From NCBI GenBank assembly GCA_013399115.1, contig VXAA01001244.1, positions 1,480,121-1,544,120 of the forward strand: a stretch of DNA of 64,000 nt, in the 5' to 3' direction. The translations under genes and the position numbers were made by a program. This stretch comes from Anseranas semipalmata. Lineage: Eukaryota; Chordata; Aves; Anseriformes; Anseranatidae. Below the pieces are notes generated by a model. It was given only the letters and a program-made list of their open reading frames with translations, was not told the DNA's origin and did no database searches. Of this stretch, positions 14,261 to 28,020 are shown one piece after another (within the stretch, counting starts at the first letter, position 1; the number at the start of each line of letters is the position of its first letter).

Positions 14261-17144
14261 ACTTTGTAGCTTATATATCAAAATACTACTTTAAAGAGCA
14301 GTCAGCACACAGAACATATGAAAATAGTTATGCCTGTCCACAGATAATGCCATCAGCCTTCAAAGTCTATGGTCAAATTTGTTTCCCAACAGACATTTGG
14401 GTAAGGTTCTGAAAAATACCTAAGCACACACCTAGGAAGAACAGTCCTGCTAGTAAAATTTCATACTGGTCAGAGCACGCCATTGATGAAGTGATAAAAG
14501 CAAAATGAAGTATGAGAGCAAGCAGCTGCCAATAAAACATCTGACTTTCAACTAAAAGGGAAAAAATCTAATATTTTAATTAGATGAAAACCTCCCCGTG
14601 CCTTGTGAAGATATGTTGTCTTAATGTGCCATTTATATACCTGGCTCAAAATATCACCTTAAGCAATTTCAGAGATAAACAATGGTCTGCAGAGAGACCA
14701 GGTTCCTCCTCCTTTTTCGCTTTTGCCATAAACCCGGGGGTTTTCATAGGCTTAGTGGTGAGCTTGAAAACCGGGTGATGACCTCTAGCTGAAAAAGCAG
14801 TCTTTTCTGATATTGCTTCATGCAGTGTAAACTGCAGGTGTCTAAGAGAGAAACCTTCCCTCAGACTGCTCTGGGAAGTGGTACTTCTGTTTCTGGACTG
14901 AAGCCCTTCTTCTGAAGGGCTGCTGATCCAACACCTGCTGGGGAGCCTTCCTCCTGTAAAACGCCTGTGGGGCGTGACGAGCTTAGTTTAAATCCCACTT
15001 TTGAAGTGTGCAAAGGCCAGGAACACCTTTTCAGACTTTTTGTCATTGCTGGTGTGGCTACTGATTGCACTTATGTACTATCTGTTAAGTAGCATTTTAT
15101 TTCCCTTTTTAAAATACTGGAGTCCCTAGAGAAGGTATTTCAAAGAAATGCATGGAGAATCAGCAAGAAGACATGCATCGTGCAAATTTGTTCTTGGCCT
15201 CTGGATCTCTTCTCTCCTTGGCATTAAATCAGCCTGGATAAAGCCTGAGTAAGATCCAAATGCAATGTAATTCTGCTGCCTAAAAATACACACAAACAAA
15301 AACCCCTCCCAAACACCTCGAAACCCAAAAGTGGGTGTAGTGAGAATTAATTGGTCTTTTTCCTGTTTATGCTCGAGTTTCAAAAGGACCCAAGAAGAGG
15401 ACTGAACTCGTCTTCTCTTTCCATTTTTTTGTTTTCTTTAAGGTGAATCAAAGTGATAATCTTTCAAGTAGATGTTCCAAGTCTAATATTCGTCTGCTAT
15501 TGTCTGCCTCTAGCTTGCTTTAGTCCAGAACAACAAAAACGCATCAAAAACACAGAAGAAAAGATCCTGAGCTGGACAATAGGAAGCAGCAGCAAAGCCA
15601 GAACTGGCTAGCAATCCATTTGCAAGATGGTTTGCACACCAAAAGTAAAACTTTCTTTTTCCAAGGTGCCAAGACCTGTCAAAGTGATTCCCACCAGCCC
15701 TGGAATGGCAGAAACTTCAGTAGGGATGCCTCAAACTCACAACGTGATTGATGCTTCAATCTTCATTCAAACTTGGGAAGGATTCAGCTAACATAGATCC
15801 CAACCACCCCAGCCCAAATCCAAAACCAGTTGTTTTTTTTGCACAACTCTGCTTCCCACAAGTCAGCTCTCTTACAGGGGAAAGGAGGACAAAAGCAGGA
15901 ACCAAACAAAGATTAAAAAGCATGCCGCATGACTGAATTCAACAGACTCTTAGAGCCCATCGTACAGCATGTACTTGTAGTAGTTTGCTTCTTTTTCTCA
16001 AAAAAAAAAAAAAGAAAAGACCAAAGACTTTAAAGTATACAGAATTGTTTTGTGTCCATTCAGGGTACTAATGGAAAATAAATTGTGTCTTTAAACAGCA
16101 AATAACCCCATCTAGAGCTACATTAATAAAAATACATTTTTCATTTAAAATCACTAAGTCTAACACTAGGCCTTATGAATATGTCTTATAATTTACTGCT
16201 GCTCTTCTCCAGCTGAAAGTGGAATTACTGCTGCCTACATATAAACTTAATAAACAGTACATACTAAACTATCTAGTCTTTGAGGTTGATGAAAGTTGCT
16301 TCTTATCAAAGGCTCCTTTGTGGGTGCTTTAAAAGGATTTAACTTGCTTTGATTGCATTATTAACAGTGTCTGTGTTGCTCTTGTATTTCAGAATAAGCT
16401 GGAAAGCTGGAACATTTGCTCTTATATTTGACAAAAGTCTGTTTGCCATCTATAATAAATACACTTCAATAAAAAAGATAATCCTTGTGTTCAAAAGCAA
16501 GATACCCAGGCTGGCCACGCTAACACTTCTGCAAACCCAGTTATTAATTTGGATTTCTATATGGTCTTTGGTACTGGAGATCTCATGGCCAGTCAGAACT
16601 TCATAAACTTTGCTGGAAACCCACGTATTTGCAGTGGGAAACGTGTCAGGTTTCTTTCTCTAATAAACTGAAAATAGGGGCCCATTTCTGATGAAGAAAC
16701 ACGGATCTTGCTCTTTGAACTGCAGCACCAGGCCAAGTACATATGCAGTAACACAATGAGGGATCTCGTTGTGACTGCTCAGGAGTGTTGCAGGAATGGG
16801 AGGAAGCAACGGAAGTGATTTTTTTTTTTTTTCTGGGTTTTGATGTTGTTGTTGTTGCTGCTGGTTTGTTGTGTTTTGGTGTGTGTGTGGAAACCTGTTG
16901 TTCAGATGCTGAGGACTCTCCATTTGCCCTGTCTCCAGTGATGCATTTAAAAAGTGAGGCAAGCCAGATGGTGAGAGAATACAAGACAGGAATAAAAATG
17001 CCTCATTTCAGCTCATTCAAAAATTCCCAGGAACTGTGGCAGTAAGTCATGTTATAAAAGCCTAATACAAGCAGCTAGACTCCTGTGGGAATTCAGTTAC
17101 CAGTACAAACAATATTCTGCGTACTGCAGACCTCAGCGGCATGC

Positions 17145-17245
17145 TGTATTTATAAAATGGGGCTAATAGCACTGCCCTACCTCAAAGCAGTGTGGCCAGA
17201 ATAAGTATATTAAAGTGTGTGAGCCCAGAGTGCTACTGGATAGCC
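17145..17245 (+). repeat. Ancient MIR/L3-like retroposon fragment
   Basis: TTTATAAAATGGGGCTAATA, then CACTGCCCTACCTCAAAG, AGTGTGGCCAGAATAAGTAT and TAAAGTGTGTGAG follow the MIR-type 3' half (TGTAAAATGGGGATAATA, CCTACCTCACAGGG, TGTGAGGAT, TAAAGTGC). Only the 3' half is recognisable. Confidence 0.7.
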
Positions 17246-17818
17246 CTGTGGCTCCTTGCTATTTACGTGCAATGCAAACCCCTGGAGCGGAAATTTAGTC
17301 CGAGAGAGCACAGCGGAGTCTTTTTATACATTAACCGCTATACTGCTCCATAACTTCACCTGGCACTTCACAGAGATTAAAAATGACGACGCAGCCCCTG
17401 TCCTGGAGAGTGTTTGTCTTGGCACGGCCAACGCTGCACAGGTGCACGACAGCAACTCCAGAGCCAAGGGCTGGGATGAAGTTGGGTTCCTGGTGGCAAA
17501 AGCGCACTCCCTCGAACAATAAATACTTCATCCGTTTTCTTTATTTTTAATAAAATATGGAAATTGTTAGACCTTATGACAGGATAATGGCTTGATAGAT
17601 TCCTTGTTTTAAACAGCAGCTCTTCCCAGTCTGCAGCTAAACCAGCACTTCATAGCTGGAGAAAGCTCTAGACCTAGCCTATCAAGCCCTGGGGAAAAAC
17701 ACATTTTTTTTGGCCTTGGCTGATTTTTTCCCCCTGAATCTGGGACTTTCTACAAGAAACTCAGGGACCCTCATCTATGCTGTCACAGTGAGTGTTGCTT
17801 TGGCACTGGCTATCCAAG

Positions 17819-17832
17819 TTTAATTAATTAAA
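17819..17832. promoter_or_regulatory. Homeodomain-type palindrome TTTAATTAATTAAA
   Basis: A 14 bp perfect palindrome containing overlapping TAATTA homeodomain core sites. Low base complexity makes chance occurrence plausible, so any regulatory role is a guess. Confidence 0.2.
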
Positions 17833-20800
17833 AATACAAATGCAATCAGGCTTATTTAAGACGATGGAATTACCCCAAACTGGTTTTAAGCCCTGCCAAC
17901 TTAATTTTCTCTGCTTGTAGGCTGTCCTTTTTTAAAACAAACAAAATTTAATCTCCTGATCATTGAACATCTAATGTAATTATTCAGATTCAGACAGTGT
18001 TTGCTTTGTATAACTCTCCTTATTTCCACTCTTTTCATGGTATTAGGCTACAGGGATAAAGTCCACACATCACAGCAGCATTACACTGAAGATGGAAATA
18101 GTCCAAACCTTAGAGTTGGACCAATATGGAAAAAATGTCTGGAGAATATTGTAACAAATTCTCAGCTAAATACACTTTGGTGATATATACGGATCTTCTC
18201 ATTTGTTTTTTGAAAGCAGCTGTATTGAAGCTTTGCTCACGGAACTTTATTTGAAAGTCAAATCCTGCAAACAGTTGCATAAATATGTTTGCACGAGTAT
18301 CTGAACCAGAATGCATACGTGGCTTTGTTGATTTTGGCAAAGATTTTGGCAGGAAGGATAACAACCCACCCACCCTTTTTGTAGCAGCAGCAGGAGGATC
18401 ATACGAGACACCGTGAGCAAAATGTAGTCACCGCACACAAAAGCACGAGTGGGGTTTTGAGCCTGGGGAGGGTCCCTGTGGCTGGGGAGACATTTGGTAA
18501 CCCAGCCTTGCTCCAGGAGCAGAGAGAGAATGCTCTGCCCTGAGCCTAAGCAATTCTCCAGTAGAAGACAAGTTCTCATTCGAACAAAATCCACTCCCTC
18601 TGCACTTGTCAGGAAAACATCCCCACCAGGGCCACATTATTCCAGCCCTCCTCTAAAAGTTCTGGCATCGCCCCAAAAATTCCAGTTCGGGCAACTGCAT
18701 CATTTCCACGTAGCTCACTGAGCAAGCCCTGAGTTCAAATGCAGCCTGCAGATGTTGCTGGGTCAGGAGTATGTTTAGCTTGAGAAGATGGAGCTTGCCG
18801 TTAGTATTGGAGCCATCACAGAAGCAAAAACTACACTGCTGCATGAAGTACTGGGTGCAGGGAAAGATGATAAATAATTGTTACAAATAATGAAGGTGAT
18901 CTTAAGCCTGCTGAAGCAGATGGAAAGATTCCCATCCATTTCAGTGGGTCTTTCACTAGGTCTGGCTCTCCCACCTCTGTCAAGCACAATCAAAATGAAT
19001 AAAACACTCAGTATGTCTCTCAGTTATTAACATGACAGTGGAAATGTATGCACCATGATTAATAGTCAGGAAATCTGAATTGTGAATGTGCAGTGGGAAT
19101 ATTTTAAGATCTTTTTTAAACTGAAATTACTAGGTACCATGTTCTTAAACACATGCTTTATTTCGCATTTGATTACCAGTTGGAACAACAGTGCATAGAA
19201 AGGGAACAAAAAGTGAAAAAGTGCAGGGAGACTGACTGACTGATAGGCAGGAGGACAGATATCTTACACTTCTGCTAGCTGAAAAATTCAAAGGACCAGT
19301 AATAAGCTGGTTGCTGTTCCCATAAGTTACACTTGAAAAGCACGTGCCCCTGGATTGATGCCTTTGATGAGGTTTCCCGAGTACAGCGTCTGAACTGTTG
19401 TCTTTATGGCTGGTCACATCGCTAGTCAGGGTGCGGTGGACTTCCAGACTTCTCCGTGTCGATCCCAGAAGATGCACCATCACCAAAGCCTTCCCGGCAC
19501 TTGAATGCGGTGATTGTTCTGCAGCCCCAGGGGAAGGGCTACCCACACCATCGCTGCGAACACTGTGCCAACCAGAAAAGAGGTTGTCTTTATCTTCTTT
19601 AACGACTTTCAACAATGTCTCTGCGGCAAGGCCAGAGGAATGGAAAAAATCCCTCAAAGAAATATGAAAGCTCACCTCAGAAGCGCCCTGGGAAATTTGA
19701 GGAACAAACACTTCGTTGTTCTCATTTTGTTCTACTTTGGATTGGGATGACAGAACTGGATGATTTGTCCTAAAAGAAGGAAGCTACTGAGATTTTTTTA
19801 TTTGGGACTTTTATGTCCAGTCTTCAACATTTTGACCAAAATGCCTAACTTATTTTCTGTCTAGTGCTGTTATTTAGACTCCTTTCTGGTGATATTCTGA
19901 GTAATACGTGCTGAAAGAAAATTTCAGTAAAAGTTGTAATTTGAATGTTTAAGGTTATGAAATCTACAGAACTGTTGCTGTTGTACATAGCACAAAATAA
20001 ACATCTCGATTCCAGGAAACTAAAGGAGACATCTTGTGAATCGCTTTCTTAAGACGAAAAGACTTCTGCAAAACTACTCTTTGACTTCTAAACTAGCCTG
20101 GGTAGAAACCGAAGCAGCCATCAAGACTAAACCTCTATCCAGGTCAATAAAATGGTAGAACGTATATAGCCACTAGCACAGTCGCTCTGCAAATGCATAT
20201 TTAAGCAGCACACTTTGCTGAGAGGCACATAATAAAACTATTCACAGGGGTTACTAACTGTGCATGCCATTCAATAGTCACTGCAAGTGCTAAACATCTC
20301 AGCCATTTTATTAATGATTCCTTTAACGAAATACTAGATGTTCTTAGCTGTTCGGTGCTAAATTTACTTTTCTCTCTCTTTTTTTTTTTTTTCTGTCACT
20401 TTTCCTCGTGGTGTTTTGAAATACCAAACTTCGAGTACAACAAAACTCCACAATCTTGCACTGGTAAGTTATTTTTGGAAGCGTTTCTCAATCCCAACCT
20501 TTAAAAAAGGAAAATTATTGCAAAATAAGCCCAACCATTAACCTAAATAATCAAAGAGACAATACACTGAAAAAAAATCAAGCCTTGCCAGTTTTAAGGG
20601 GTATCACTTGACCAATGACAATGCTGCTAAACTATCAGTTAACTGGATCTTTGGCCCAAGTACCAGTGGTCTACTTGTAATAATACAGACACTGACTTCG
20701 ACTTGGTTTATATTCACAGTGTGATTTGACTGCCTGCTGAGTGACATCCCTCTCTGTGTGGGTGTGAGGGAGCTGAGATGCTGAGTAAAACTGAAATGAA

Positions 20801-23530
20801 CAGTGGAAAAGAGATTTTAAAGTCATTTAGAAACCCCAAATACACTATGAGAAACCTGTGCAAGAGGGGATTGCCAACGGAAAGTATTTTTTCCTCCTTC
20901 TTAACAAAAGTCTTCAGTACCAAGAATGTCTTCAGACTATATTATTCAGATGGATAGAAACAGCGTGGCACCTGGTGTCCAGACACAAGAACCGTGAACA
21001 ATCTTATGCAGGTCTACAAAGAAAATGCAATTTTTGAGAGACCTTCTGCTTCATTTTATGAAAACTGGGTTGTCATAGGGAAACAAGGTGAGCTCTTCTG
21101 TAATATTAAAGGTTATTCTAATATTTGTATTTTTTTCAGTTTATCTCTGATCAGATTTTTCTTTAATATTTCTTTTACTTTCACAATGTAGTATGAATAA
21201 TGTCTTACCCTTATGAAGTGTTTTTCTCCAAAACATTTTCATTCCTAAATTTCAACATACCACCACAAATACTCTGCAACACAAAATAATGGCGTTCAAC
21301 TCTGCAAAACAAGAAGCCCAGACTACCATCTCCAAAGCTACTGAAAGAATTTTGGTGAATAGAAGAAAAAATTAACAAGAGCTTCAGCTAGGGCTGCCCA
21401 CCTTGCTATGGTATTTAGAAAATAATAACATATTTTGAAATTTTACCTCTCACATGGAAGATGATACTTCAACATCCCTAGTACTACACTGCAGATCTGA
21501 AGTACTACATCACTGACTGAGATCCTAACACGTCTGAAGTGATCTCCAGCACCCCTCCAGCCAAGTGCTGACGCACTCAGACATTGCTTCACTCATGGTT
21601 ATTAACATGAGATCTGCACACACTGCTCGGTAAACTCAGCAGAGTATTTGAAAAAACACTGAAATCTAATCCCATTATCGCATAAACTTCTATACGAAAC
21701 CGATGCGTGGCAAGAAATAGCACTGCAGTTTTAAGAGGAGCATCACAACTAAAAGTATTAGTCCTTTGAGAAACCTGCTTCTAAGTGATGCTTGAAGAGC
21801 ATATAAAGAGGTGGAGTGGACCGGGCTAGAAATAAATATGGGCTTATTTCCACCTGTGAGAATTCTGCAACAGCTCACGTTGCCTTTTATCAGCTGTGGG
21901 GCACTACCTCATCCCTGTGTGAAGCATCAGCTCTTTGTCCACAAGTGTGAAGTGATGCTCAAAGGTAAGGTGCTCTTAGGACACTTTTCCTGGGGAAAAT
22001 AATCACTTATGGGCCAGCCACTTAGATTCTGGCTCTTGTAGCCTCTTGTGCCTGTACCTTCCTGCTGGCCTCAAGAACAGGTAGGGTAGATGGTTTTTGG
22101 TGCTCATATGTTTACAGCAGGCTGTCACTTAGCCAGCAATATTCTGTGGCCCGTCTGCATGGCTACACTGCTACTTCATTAGTGAGCTCAGAGGAGTTCG
22201 CAAAATACATAAGTCAAGGTTGCCATGTGAAATTATACCTCTAGAGATACACAGATTCTCCTAACAGGGTGAGATATGGGTACGCTACGTACAGTGAGGT
22301 AGGCTGGAAGAGAACCACCACTCTCAGCTAAGAGTTATGACCTACACTCCCAGGATTGAGGTGCACTGTCTTCTGAGTCACCAGGGGAGCCCAGGAACTA
22401 TACTGAAGACAGGGATTTCCTCTTCAGCAGCCACATTAAATGTGCTTCTATGAAAGGAAAAGTGAAAAAAGGGATGGAAAAGAAGAGCTGCATGGCTGAT
22501 CTGAAAGGAAAGCATGTTTGTGCCGACACTGAAACATTAGAGACATTGTTCGAGTGCAGTTCATCCTTGCAAAAATATTATCGTCGTCGCGATGCCAAGG
22601 TTGGTGAAAGTATGGGCTACCTGCCATGGAAGTGCTGGGTATTTAGGCTAGACCTGTCATGGGGCTTATTTACTCTCTGCACCCAACATTTCAGACACAC
22701 TCAAGTGCAGTGTTCATGTCTTGGCAGGAACTTCTCATTCATGCATTTTCTCCTGGTCCCCTTTGAGGAGTCTTCGTCCTCCGACATTGCAGCGGTTGAA
22801 ATTTCATTGCTTGCTGAGAAAACCAACACTGATTAATTTCATCCTACTTGCATGGAAGAGGTAAAGTATGCAGGTCTCTAGCCAGGGACAAGGAAATCCC
22901 TGCTGCTTACATGCCACATTGAATAAGCAGCTCATGGTTGAGGCCACTGGACTTCAACAGTCTTCATTCCACCCGCAGGAAAGAAGCAATTAACCGTAGC
23001 AGCATGGGAAGCAAACAGGAAGTAACGCAACACATTCATTTTTGATTAGAGAATTTTTTTTAAAAGACATAATATTCCACAAGGAAGAATTCAGCTGTAG
23101 TGTTGCATTGACACACCCCAAATTATTCAAGGAACATGACTGAGGTTGCAAAGTTAAGCCTCAAAACCTAGGAAAAACCTAAATTAAAATTGCCTGTGTA
23201 GCCTGAATGCCATTCCTCACTGTGTGTGCGTTCTGGTACAGTCTTTAATTACATCACTGCAAACTGTTTTTTTCCCACAGGACCTTCACCTCATTCAACG
23301 CACAAAACGGACAGTGCTTACTTAATGAGCAGCTATTCAGTATTTCGTTTTCTCCTCTGGTTCAATGTGTGGCCCTAGACTTTATTTACTGCACACCAGT
23401 CAGGCCTGCTCTGGGGACAGAATGATTCATTTCCCCATGGACCTTTCTGTGGCATTCTCCACTGTAGCCTTTGAATACTTCACACCTATTCATGGATCTA
23501 TTTTCACGCCACCTCTGGGAGATGAAGATG

Positions 23531-23600
23531 TCATTAGTCCAGTTTTATAGATGGGGAACTTAAACATATGAAGATTAAGGTAAAAAGTATTCACTGATCA
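23531..23600 (-). repeat. Ancient MIR-like fragment (antisense)
   Basis: CATTAGTCCAGTTTTATAGA, ATGGGGAACTTAAACATATG and AAGATTAAGG correspond in order to the antisense MIR-type words CCCCATTTTACAGATG, GGAAACTGAGGCACAG and GAGGTTAAG. A possible continuation (AAGTTACTTGCCTGTCA) appears at about 23779, suggesting the element was interrupted or that two fragments lie close together. Confidence 0.5.
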
Positions 23601-24599
23601 GTGCAACTTGATTTTCCATGTATTTAACCTTATACAGAACTGACTCTGTTCAAAGCCAGTCTTCCATTTGCTTCAGTTGCAGATGTTAGTATTGAGACCC
23701 AAAAATCGCAAGGCAGCTACTCAGAAAATGGAAAACACACACTTAAAGGCCAACTGTGAAAAACTTTTTTAAGTTTTAAGTTACTTGCCTGTCATCACGT
23801 AAGACCTAGTTGGACCAGAGTGTATCCCTGTCCAGTTCCCCAGTGTGTCACACAACTGCTCTGCCCAAGACAATTCCCTTTGCTGCTGCAATTCCCTGTT
23901 TAAATTCATCACACACCTTTTACCTCATGCAATAAATGAGACAGTCAATCTATTCTCCTTTATTAAACCACCCAGCTTCATCCTGAGACTAACTCCATCT
24001 TTTGAACAGACTGAATTATGGGTCCTGGGGAAAAAAATTATGTAGTTTTGTATCATATAAAAAGAGAGATGAATTTAAGCTGTGAATATACATGAAATAT
24101 ATGCATAGGCAGCCTTAATACAAAATCCATTTTAGGTACTCATCTAGAAATCTTAATGTTTGAACACATATTTTCACGTTTGATCTCCTAAGCTTTTAAG
24201 GAACTAAAAAAATGAAAAAAAAAAAAAAGTGTTATGGAGCAACAGAGAATCCCTTGCTTATTAGGAACAACTCACCCAAAAGGCTGGGAATGTTTGACTC
24301 AGTCACTTTAAAAATGTCTTCTTAACACAGATTTTTCTGAGCTCTTTCTTAAGTTTTCTTTGGAAAATAAACTCCATTACATTGACACCCACAATCATAC
24401 CCGTATCAGCAGAGCTGAAACAGGAAAGTCACAGTACCCACTTGTGCTGCTGGGAGTTGAAGAAGGAGCTGTAAATTGTGTTAGCTGATCATCTTCTGTA
24501 AACACTGGGGAGAGGTGAGACACGTACCTCATCAGAGGCATCTACAGATAATGGCTGAGTACCCATTCTCTTGTCTGAAGATGAGGGTCTGCTCTTAAA

Positions 24600-25080
24600 T
24601 TCAGGGTTTTCTAGCCATTCCCCAGCTATTTATCTTCTTCCTCTGACACCCTTACCTGGCCATTCCCACCCTCAGCTTCCTTGGCCAAGGAGCTCTAGCA
24701 TTCCCTGGCCAGCCAAACCTCCCTTCCAACCCTGCCTCCTGGCCTCACATGTCCTAGTCTTACCACCTGGATCACCTTCCTCAGTCCCAGCCTGGTTCTT
24801 CTCCTCGTGAGCAGTCTCCTGGCCTCAACAGCTCCTGGCACCCACCTCTTGTGTCCGCATTCCCAACTAGGATCTCCAGTTGCTTCCTGCCCCCACTGAC
24901 AACATATCTGCAATTTTGAACTCGTTGCTGGTGTCTGCTGTTTCCTCCTTCCTCAGTGATTTTGCTTAGTCAGTTCTAGGGTCTCTCTGGACCATGATTC
25001 CCCTTTCTTTTTCCTTTCATCCTCCCTCCCTCCCTCACTCCTCGCCATCTTTCCCAGCAGCTCTGCTTCTCCGTACTGGG
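24600..25080. other. Pyrimidine-rich block
   Basis: The plus strand is strongly C+T biased over about 480 bases, with runs such as CTTCTTCCTCTGACACC and CCTCCCTCCCTCCCTCACTC. In the direction of GRK5 transcription the RNA would be purine-rich. No gene or repeat family was recognised. Confidence 0.6.
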
Positions 25081-25547
25081 TCCCCTAAGATGAGCAAGTT
25101 CCTTCCACTTCTACATCCAATCTCAATCTAAAATGGATATTGTATGGGATATGAATTGATTGCATACCAGCAGCTCTGCAACAGCTCTCCATGTGGACAT
25201 CCTTTGGGAGCCATCTGCTAAGACTTCACACCTCAGCCTGAAGTGGCTAGTTTCTCTCACCGGAGGGGAAAGCATTTAGAGATCTTAAAAATGGTATCTT
25301 TCTCTAAAATGCACCCTAGATGTTCCCTCTTTCCTTTTTGACTATGAGGATGTGTAAGAAGATGAGTTGCAGCAAAATACAGTTAGTCTTTGTGAAGTCT
25401 TGAGTATTTAAGGGAATGGTGGTGTGAATTCACCCTCAAGACTACAGTGCTCGTTTTCTTGGAGAATTGATGCTCATTTTCTTTGTATTTCTGATCAGTC
25501 CTGGCTACCACTTCAGTTTGCAATCTGTTGCTTCTAATAAAAACAGA

Positions 25548-25594
<47 letters not shown>
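25548..25594. repeat. (AAT)n microsatellite
   Basis: About 15.7 uninterrupted AAT units. Translated on the minus strand it gives a run of isoleucines, so the open frame across it is not a gene. An uninterrupted array of this length is likely polymorphic. Confidence 0.97.
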
Positions 25595-25595
<1 letters not shown>

Positions 25596-27885
25596 GGAAA
25601 CCAAACCAAAAACCAAAAAAACCCATAGCACAGGAAACATCCAACATGGAAAATTTCAGCATACATAATTCTGGCAATACCTTAATCTCAAAATGGGCAA
25701 TATTGGGCAACCTTAATAATCAATGGTGCTACCCAGCCCACAAGTAACAGCAATCCTTACTCAGAAGTTTTGGCTTTGGGAAGAGCATCGTTATTGTTTA
25801 TTATATGTTACAGGGCCAGTTCTGTCCTGCCTGCTGATGTTTTAGGACATTGATTTGTGAGTAGTCCCACTGAATTCAGAAGGCTTGACTGGAAAATTCA
25901 ATGATGCTATCTTTGAGGGTTATATGGGAATCAAAACACAAGCAGCTTCTCCAGAGATTTTTTTCAGTCTAAATAAGCAAATATGAAACATCAGAATATG
26001 AGGAAGAAAAGAGACTTTATAAGATTTTTGCAATGTTTTGCACAAGTTTATGGTCTGTAATAACTAAGCATCTCTATCTACTTATCAGGGATTAATATTA
26101 CCTTACTTTCCTTGAACTCCATTTAGTTCTTACATTATGCATATTCCACACGAGCTCTCTCTTCTCTCAGAATTTCTGGCACAAATATGAGCCTCTTTGG
26201 TAAAGACTCATAAGGTTATGAATGTCTGGACAGCCTGAGTAATGAAAGGCCATTTGGGGCCGAACCATTGACCACAGATTTAACTTGCCAGGAAGGATAA
26301 AACATGAAATGTAAATTAGGTACTAATAACCCATTTTCCCTCTAAATCTTTGGTACAGATATGTGGCAAGAAGTACAGATTACGTTTTGAGAGAGATTTT
26401 GGAATAATTTGCAGTTAAAAAGATTGTATGGGACCTTGTGTTGTGGCCTCAGAAGAGACTGAATTGTGAGTTGTTACTGCTGCCCTTGAACCCACTTCAG
26501 TCAATGGAAAGTTTCATTGGCACCTGGATTTGTTGCTTTGGGTAGCTGCCTAGCTACCAGCAAAACCCAGCACATAATACTGTCATCAGGGGAAGAGGAA
26601 TGTGCAGGCCAGCAAGCAAGACATGCATGGAAAAGTACATTTCTCCCAGCATGTTTTGCAATCTCCATGCTATTCCCTCCCCATCTTCCTTTCCACTGAT
26701 CTCATCTGTGGAGATGAAGTCAAGAAGAAAATGTAGGAAATAGCACTTGCAGGGCTGGATCATTAAACTGCCTGTTGAGTGACCAACACTAGCCTTAACT
26801 TAGCTTTGACCCTGTTAATGGGGCCATCCCATTGACAAAAACAGTCAGTCAGATGTGTTTGTCAATCAAGGGATCCAAAGGTAAGTTGAGGCTTTGTTAG
26901 CTCACACAATGAGTTTGGTATTGAAGCCGTGGTGTTGCATTCTGTTAGCCATAGTGTGCACTAAACTGTTGGGAAGCAGGCTAACACGTTATGCAAGTTA
27001 CAGCACAGTATTTCTGCTGTGCTGTTTTCGGAATACATAAGAATCATGTTCTTCATGTGTGAACTCCAACCTCCAATTACATTGTGTAAGAAAGCCTGAG
27101 CCTTCAGTTACCCCCCTCAGAAAACTATTGTTCTTGTTCTTTTCACTGCAACCCAACTATGAGGAAATGACAAGTTTTCCTTTTCTCAGCTGGGTCCAGG
27201 ACTATCTAAAAATAAAACCTGTGGAACTAGCTTCTTGAATTAATTATGTTCCAGATAAAAATAAACCTGAAATGTAAAATGGCATGCCTATGCACTTGGC
27301 CTTAATGAGATCTATAATTGCTTCTCCAGCTCACAGCACACCTCTATTTCATATGAAACCCAGAATCTTGCTACCTTTCAAGAGGTCCGTATGCCTGGCA
27401 TGGCTGATTCAAGCCACTGTTCTACAGCTCAGTAATTTTTACCATTCTTTCAAGTTAGCGAATAAGATAATTTAATCAATAGTTTTAAAAATGAAATAAA
27501 TACCTGTTCTCGGACTGCAAAGAGAGAAAAGTGTTAGCAAAGCAGACTCCATGGAGGAAGAATTCATCAAGGTACCCTACAGTTTGGGTTATCTATCAGC
27601 CTTAAGTCAGAAGCTCCAGTGGGGACACTGAGATACTCCTACACAGCATTTTATTATTGAAAGTAGTGTGAGCAGCGGGTACCCCACTCGGCCTCTTACA
27701 TGAGGAGGTCAGTGGCTGCTTTGCTGATGTAAGACTTAAAGAGAACAGGGGAGCAGAGCACTGCTCCATCCTTGCAGAATTGCCTTACTGGCATAGAGGT
27801 CTGCCTGACAAATCTCCCAGAGGACAGCAAAGCAGAGAAAGCGAAGCCCTTCCTATTCGTTCACTCTTCCCGTTATTAATTTGCA

Positions 27886-28020
27886 CCATTATTACTAATA
27901 AAGATTATTTTACTGTGCTAATGGCTAATCATGGCACAGGACCAAGATCATATGAGGGAGACCATGGTGCTAGGCACTGAATAAGCACAGAAAAACAAGG
28001 CAGTCCTGCCCCGGTGAGTG
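27886..28020. repeat. Ancient amniote LINE/SINE fragment (L3/MIR-like)
   Basis: CACCATTATTACTAATAAAG leads to GACCAAGATCATATGAGG, CCATGGTGCTAGGCACTGAA, TAAGCACAGAAAAACAAGG and CAGTCCTGCCCC. This follows a widely distributed amniote repeat with the words GATCAGGGCCC, ATTGTGCTAGGCGCTGTAC, AAACAC and CAGTCCCTGCCCC. I am confident that it is a repeat fossil but less sure of the family name. Confidence 0.65.

Noticed and set aside
25383..25640. Open frame with a long isoleucine run
   Set aside because: The run is the AAT microsatellite read on the minus strand.
25800..25890. Segment with GAGTAGTCCCACTGAATTCA, reminiscent of an amniote LINE tail
   Set aside because: The similarity is too short and eroded to call an element; a similar weak trace at 26460-26530 was left out for the same reason.
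27000..27025. Hairpin with a 9 bp stem (ACAGCACAG / CTGTGCTGT) and 8-base loop
   Set aside because: Stems of this size are expected several times by chance in 64 kb, and it is too short for a microRNA precursor.
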